From NCBI GenBank assembly GCA_022803075.1, contig JAFFTF010000013.1, forward strand, positions 1,858 through 65,813: a DNA stretch of 63,956 nucleotides, written 5' to 3'. Made by a program: the position numbers and the translations under genes. Under the pieces are notes generated by a model. That model saw nothing but the letters and a program-made list of their open reading frames with translations, did not search any database and was not told the DNA's origin. Positions 60,694 through 63,956 of this stretch are shown here, piece after piece (position 1 is the stretch's first letter; each line of letters starts with the position of its first letter). The stretch comes from Micrococcales bacterium 31B (GTDB lineage: Bacteria > Actinomycetota > Actinomycetes > Actinomycetales > Dermabacteraceae).

Positions 60694-61437
60694 ATGATTA
60701 GTGTCATTGAGTTGAATTTTCAGTATCATCCTCGCGCAGAAATATTTCGCTCATTTAGCTGGTCGCTGCGCAGCACCCGGCACGTGCTGCTCGGCCCCAA
60801 CGGGGCCGGTAAATCGACGCTGCTTTCACTAGTAGCGGGTGCCGAGACTCCGCGCCGAGGCAACATTACTGTCAACGGAACCAGCCTGTCGCGCCGCACC
60901 CGCAAACTCTACCAGCGGCGCCTCGGCTGGATGCCCCAGTCCATCGTTGCCCTGCGCGCCCTCACCGTGCGCGAGCAGGTTGCCTACGCGGGCTGGCTCA
61001 AGGGGATGAGCCGGCGAGACGCGTGGAAGTCCGCGGCCGAATACGTTGAACTGGTGGACCTGAGCGACAAAATGGACTCCCTCGCAACTTCGCTCTCGGG
61101 CGGCCAGCTGCGCAGGGTCGGTCTCGCACAGGCCCTAGTTCACTCCCCCGATGTGCTCTTGCTCGATGAGCCGACCGCAGGTCTCGACCCGGCCCAGCGG
61201 GCCACGTTTCGTTCGGTGCTGCAACGCGCCCGCGCGGAGACTCGCGTGCTCATGTCGACACACCAGGTCGATGACCTCGACGAGTTGTTCGACGAGGTGA
61301 GCGTCTTGGCCAACGGTGAATCTCTCTGGGAGGGCACTGTGCAGGGCTTTCTCACGCTTAGTGAGCCAGTAGAAGGCAGCGACGGAGACCGCCGGGGCGA
61401 AGACGCCTACCGCACTCTGTTGGGTGGGCGGCACTAA
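60694..61437 (+). CDS. ABC transporter ATP-binding protein
   Basis: 247 residues. Walker A LGPNGAGKST, signature LSGGQLRRVGLAQAL, Walker B VLLLDEPTAGLD and a switch His in MSTHQVDD. This is the CcmA/drug- and peptide-resistance branch of ABC ATPases. GGGAG precedes the ATG. Its stop overlaps the next start (TAATG). With the two membrane proteins that follow it makes a complete transporter located next to the A7-tract secreted protein. Confidence 0.9.
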   Translation: MISVIELNFQYHPRAEIFRSFSWSLRSTRHVLLGPNGAGKSTLLSLVAGAETPRRGNITVNGTSLSRRTRKLYQRRLGWMPQSIVALRALTVREQVAYAGWLKGMSRRDAWKSAAEYVELVDLSDKMDSLATSLSGGQLRRVGLAQALVHSPDVLLLDEPTAGLDPAQRATFRSVLQRARAETRVLMSTHQVDDLDELFDEVSVLANGESLWEGTVQGFLTLSEPVEGSDGDRRGEDAYRTLLGGRH

Positions 61438-62660
61438 TGCGACTGTGGTGCCAACTCAAGACATGCCCCGCGATCTGGCTGAGCCCGCTCATCGTGCTTA
61501 TTGTGGCCGCGCAGGTGCAGGGCAGGGTCTCCCCCTTTGCCGACCCCTATGTCGAACTCGACGCGGCAAACGCTGCTGCGGTTGTCGGAATTCTTGCCCC
61601 CCTGGCGGCGCTTATGGGCGGCATTGATGGAATGCACCTGCGCCGGGCGGGGCATCTCATGTGGGGCACAGCCCGCCCTCGCCTCATCACCGCCATGCGC
61701 CCCCCGCTGCTCACCGCCGGCATCACATCGCTTTTTGCCGTTCTGGGCATTTTTTACCACGCGGGCACTGTTTTCGTGCGGCCGGGGTTCGTCGTGATCA
61801 CCGTTGTGGTGCTCACGGCCTGGTGCCTCTTCGGCACTGGGCTCGCCCACGTACTTCACCCTGCCTTGAGCCTGCCCCTGGGATTCGCAGGTTGCTACTT
61901 CGGCATGATGTTTGCGCGGTCCACCCTTGACCCCGATTGGATCAGGCACCTAACCGGATTTTGGGTGACGGCGATGGATGTCAACACGGTATTGAGCGAG
62001 CGGGCCATGGTTGCCTCGGGTGTCTTCGCGGCGGCCGTGGCCGCGGCCGGCTTGCTGTTGTTGTGCGCTCCTTGGACGCGCGCTCCACACCTCCCACGCA
62101 GCGGATGGAAGCGCCGAGTCACGCTAGGGGCCGCGTGCGCGGGAATCCTCGCGGCCGGCGTCGCCGCCGCGGCTCCGACCGTCCTTACCCTGGGCCCCAC
62201 ACCGCTTGAAGAACGCGCCAACGAGACCATTTGTCGCTCGGAGAGCCCCGTGGTCTGCCTGTGGCCCGAACACGAATCGAAACTCGAGGCGGTCAGCAAG
62301 ACCAGCGCCGAGGCATTCGCAGCATGGCAGCAATTTGGCATCACCCAGCCCGTAAGCATCAGCGAATACCCGGCTCCAAACGCTCTGGACCTGCACGTTT
62401 CTCTCCTGTCGCGCGATGAAGACATCGCCGCGAGCCTCGCTTACGCGACGCTCCTGCGGCTGGGCTGCCCCGTACGCACCGTCGATCAGCAGCACGAGTT
62501 CGCGCGAGTGAGTGCCGTCTTGCTGCTCGAATCGGGCGTAACCCTGGCCCCGGCGACGCTGAGGACAGCGGAGCGCGACGCGGGGGCAGCCTCGGCTGCC
62601 GAAAAGGCTGCAGTGGTGCGCGAGTACCTTGCGAAGGGAGCGCAGTCGTGTACCCCATGA
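61437..62660 (+). CDS. ABC-associated membrane protein with extracytoplasmic C-terminal domain
   Basis: 407 residues. About six helices in the first 240 residues (e.g. FVVITVVVLTAWCLFGTGLAH, VAAAGLLLLCAPW), then an outside domain beginning ERANETICRSESPVVCLWPEHE with two cysteines and an Ala-rich end. The CR.S.SPVVCLWPEH stretch recurs in actinobacterial proteins of this kind, of unknown function. It is likely the permease, or a substrate-binding permease, of the preceding ATPase. Confidence 0.75.
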   Translation: MRLWCQLKTCPAIWLSPLIVLIVAAQVQGRVSPFADPYVELDAANAAAVVGILAPLAALMGGIDGMHLRRAGHLMWGTARPRLITAMRPPLLTAGITSLFAVLGIFYHAGTVFVRPGFVVITVVVLTAWCLFGTGLAHVLHPALSLPLGFAGCYFGMMFARSTLDPDWIRHLTGFWVTAMDVNTVLSERAMVASGVFAAAVAAAGLLLLCAPWTRAPHLPRSGWKRRVTLGAACAGILAAGVAAAAPTVLTLGPTPLEERANETICRSESPVVCLWPEHESKLEAVSKTSAEAFAAWQQFGITQPVSISEYPAPNALDLHVSLLSRDEDIAASLAYATLLRLGCPVRTVDQQHEFARVSAVLLLESGVTLAPATLRTAERDAGAASAAEKAAVVREYLAKGAQSCTP

Positions 62661-63280
62661 CGGGCCGTGTGGCTCCCTACCTGACCCTGCGGCGTGCCCA
62701 GGTTTCGCTGGCCAGTGCCATGGTGATCGGGGTGGTGGGTTTTCTCGTCCGCAACGTCGAGATTTCCATCATTAGCCTCCTGAGCAGCGGCGGGGTGGTG
62801 CTTTCACTTCAGCTCGTATGCCCCTTGCTTCTCGCGATCATCACGTGCGCGCCGTGGCACGATGCAGATCTGCCGAGTGAACTTGCGGCGGTTCGGAGGA
62901 TTCCGGCTCGTGACGTGGCACTGCTGGGCGGCGTGGCTGCGACGTTCGCGGCCACCATCGTCGCGTGTAGCGTGATCGCTCGCGGCAGCCTGGGGTACGA
63001 CGACGCCCTCGCCGCCGTGCGCAACCTCCTCGCGCTCTTTGCCGTGTACTGCGTAGCCCGCGTTCTGACTCGGCCTTTGGTGGCCTCTCTCCTCATGAGC
63101 GCATTCGCCCTCGTCTGCTTCATGGCCGGCTCGCGAAATGGCGTGCCCTATTGGTGGGCCGTGCTGATCTTTGTGCAAGGCTCCGGCTTTGCCTGGCTCA
63201 TGGCCGGCGCGTGGGCGGCGGTGGCGGCGGCTATCTATGGCTCCGGTGCGCGCCTGCGTCCGCCGTGGCGCTATCTGTAG
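62648..63280 (+). CDS. Second ABC-associated membrane protein
   Basis: 210 residues from a GTG at 62648 (GGGAG upstream); an ATG at 62657 overlapping the previous stop (ATGA) is an equal candidate. About six helices (ASAMVIGVVGFLV, VALLGGVAATFAATIVACSV, LLALFAVYCVARVL and others). Last gene of the cassette and the probable second permease half. No family recognised. Confidence 0.7.
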   Translation: MYPMTGRVAPYLTLRRAQVSLASAMVIGVVGFLVRNVEISIISLLSSGGVVLSLQLVCPLLLAIITCAPWHDADLPSELAAVRRIPARDVALLGGVAATFAATIVACSVIARGSLGYDDALAAVRNLLALFAVYCVARVLTRPLVASLLMSAFALVCFMAGSRNGVPYWWAVLIFVQGSGFAWLMAGAWAAVAAAIYGSGARLRPPWRYL

Positions 63281-63514
63281 CGGTTCTCTTTCGGACGCTC
63301 CGGGGCCCGGTTGGCGCGAACGCACGCGCCGGCAGGGCCGCTTTGCTGGGTCACGTCGGTCAGGCTGCGTTCATTGCATTGCACCCCGAAATACCGTGTC
63401 GGCATTGCTAATCAACCACCTGGTGAATATTGCTGTGATCTAACCTGACTTGGCTCACCTGCCTTGATTTATTGAAGGCATAGGGGTTTGACCTGGGAAT
63501 TTATGTTGACCTAG

Positions 63515-63956
63515 TGACCTGTTTAGGCACTAGGCGGGACTGCTGCACGGTTAGGTGACAGGTTGTAGTCACGCCGCGAGTGCGACGGTCGTGTTCATGA
63601 TGGCCTCGAATTGGGTGGGGGTCAAACGGCCCAGTCGGTCTTGGCGTCGGCGGCGGTGGTAGGTCCGCTCAATCCAGGTGACGATCGCGATCCGCAACTG
63701 CTCCCGTGTGGTCCAGACCCGGCGGTCTAGGACGTTTTTTTGCAGCAGCGCGAAGAAGCTCTCCATCGCCGCGTTGTCACCACTCGACCCGACTCTTCCC
63801 ATGCTCCCGACCATGTGGTGACGGGCCAGGGCACGCTGGAACTTCTGGCTTCGACTGGCCGTGTTCGTCGACGAGGGCGCAAAGGTCGTCGTGCACGGGT
63901 GGCCCGGGCTTGCGGGCCTTGCCGCGCTTGGGCTTGCCGAACACGCTGAACCAGCC
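63515..63956 (-). mobile_element. IS3-family element, partial and degenerate
   Basis: The candidate terminal repeat TGACCTGTTTAGG starts at 63515. Inside lies an IS3-type orfB remnant reaching the window edge. It marks the right border of the ABC cassette. Confidence 0.6.
63569..63956 (-). pseudogene. IS3-type transposase orfB with internal deletion
   Basis: At the window edge the frame gives GWFSVFGKPKRGKARKPGPP and VHDDLC, the N-terminal part of orfB. This runs almost directly into SRSQKFQRALARHHMVGSMG and then GDNAAMESFFALLQKNVLD to the C-terminal RLTPTQFEAIM. The catalytic core between them, with the first two acidic residues of the DDE triad, is missing. Inactive. Confidence 0.8.

Noticed and set aside
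60045-63445. Possible direct repeats flanking cassette B (GCATTG...CACCTG...GATCTAAC at both ends)
   Set aside because: The similarity is patchy, spacing differs, and one copy lies just outside the IS3 end. Too weak to call an attachment site.

Overview
The window is about 64 kb of high-GC DNA with GTG starts, many 4-base ATGA/GTGA start-stop overlaps, LppP/LprE lipoproteins, a bkdABC plus leucine-degradation gene set like that of mycobacteria, and hairpin terminators without U-tracts. All of this points to an actinomycete (Actinomycetota). I cannot name the genus. A secreted sialidase, an alpha-L-fucosidase, a phospholipase A2-like protein, a VaFE/SdrD-type surface protein, a huge repeat-rich surface protein and an RclA-like reductase suggest a host-associated, perhaps mucosal, life, but that is inference.

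Layout. 1-2864: a very long Ala/Pro/Glu then Asp/Asn/Gly-repeat surface protein running off the left edge on the minus strand. 3-7.5 kb: NCS1 permease and a divergent MmpL/MarR pair. 7.6-13.6 kb: a catabolic unit (SDR, TIM-barrel isomerase, divergent MFS transporter and split transketolase) with a GntR regulator; four matching GTYRAC-N-GTYRAC sites tie it together. 13.7-19.6 kb: BenE-type transporter, GlcD-type oxidase, ROK regulator, Gfo/Idh/MocA oxidoreductase, GNAT. 19.6-23.5 kb: VaFE/SdrD protein, then a small secreted protein with a membrane partner. 23.5-31.2 kb: RclA-like reductase, GH29 fucosidase behind a stub of an ABC sugar permease, ppc, ABC exporter. 31.4-36.3 kb: proline-rich protein, dead sialidase copy, intact sialidase. 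36.3-41.1 kb: ISL3 remnant and a secreted-protein/lipoprotein/ABC cassette. 41.2-45.4 kb: Lrp regulator and bkdABC. 45.5-49.8 kb: island of exported proteins. 50-57 kb: TetR plus a leucine/isovalerate operon. 57-60 kb: small genes and a decayed XRE regulator. 60.2-63.3 kb: second secreted-protein/ABC cassette, ending at a decayed IS3 element.

The most striking pattern is that exported proteins carry homopolymer runs inside or just before the signal-peptide codons, and in three of them the present run length puts the start codon out of frame: C11 at 22536, G8 at 37372 and A7 at 60214. A fourth (G7 at 49688) leaves a better start out of frame. A phospholipase A2-like gene is broken by an 8-bp tandem duplication. 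Correcting one base (or 8 bp) restores a proper signal peptide or a full domain each time. This looks like a phase-variable secretome in which each exported protein sits beside a membrane or ABC partner. Homopolymer sequencing error is the main alternative and must be excluded first.

A second unifying element is a Tyr/Trp-rich repeat (core KYPxxDxIYxVT...LTxxEWxxxGxP) at the C-terminus of the sialidase, its dead copy and the phospholipase-like protein, probably a shared surface-retention or binding module.
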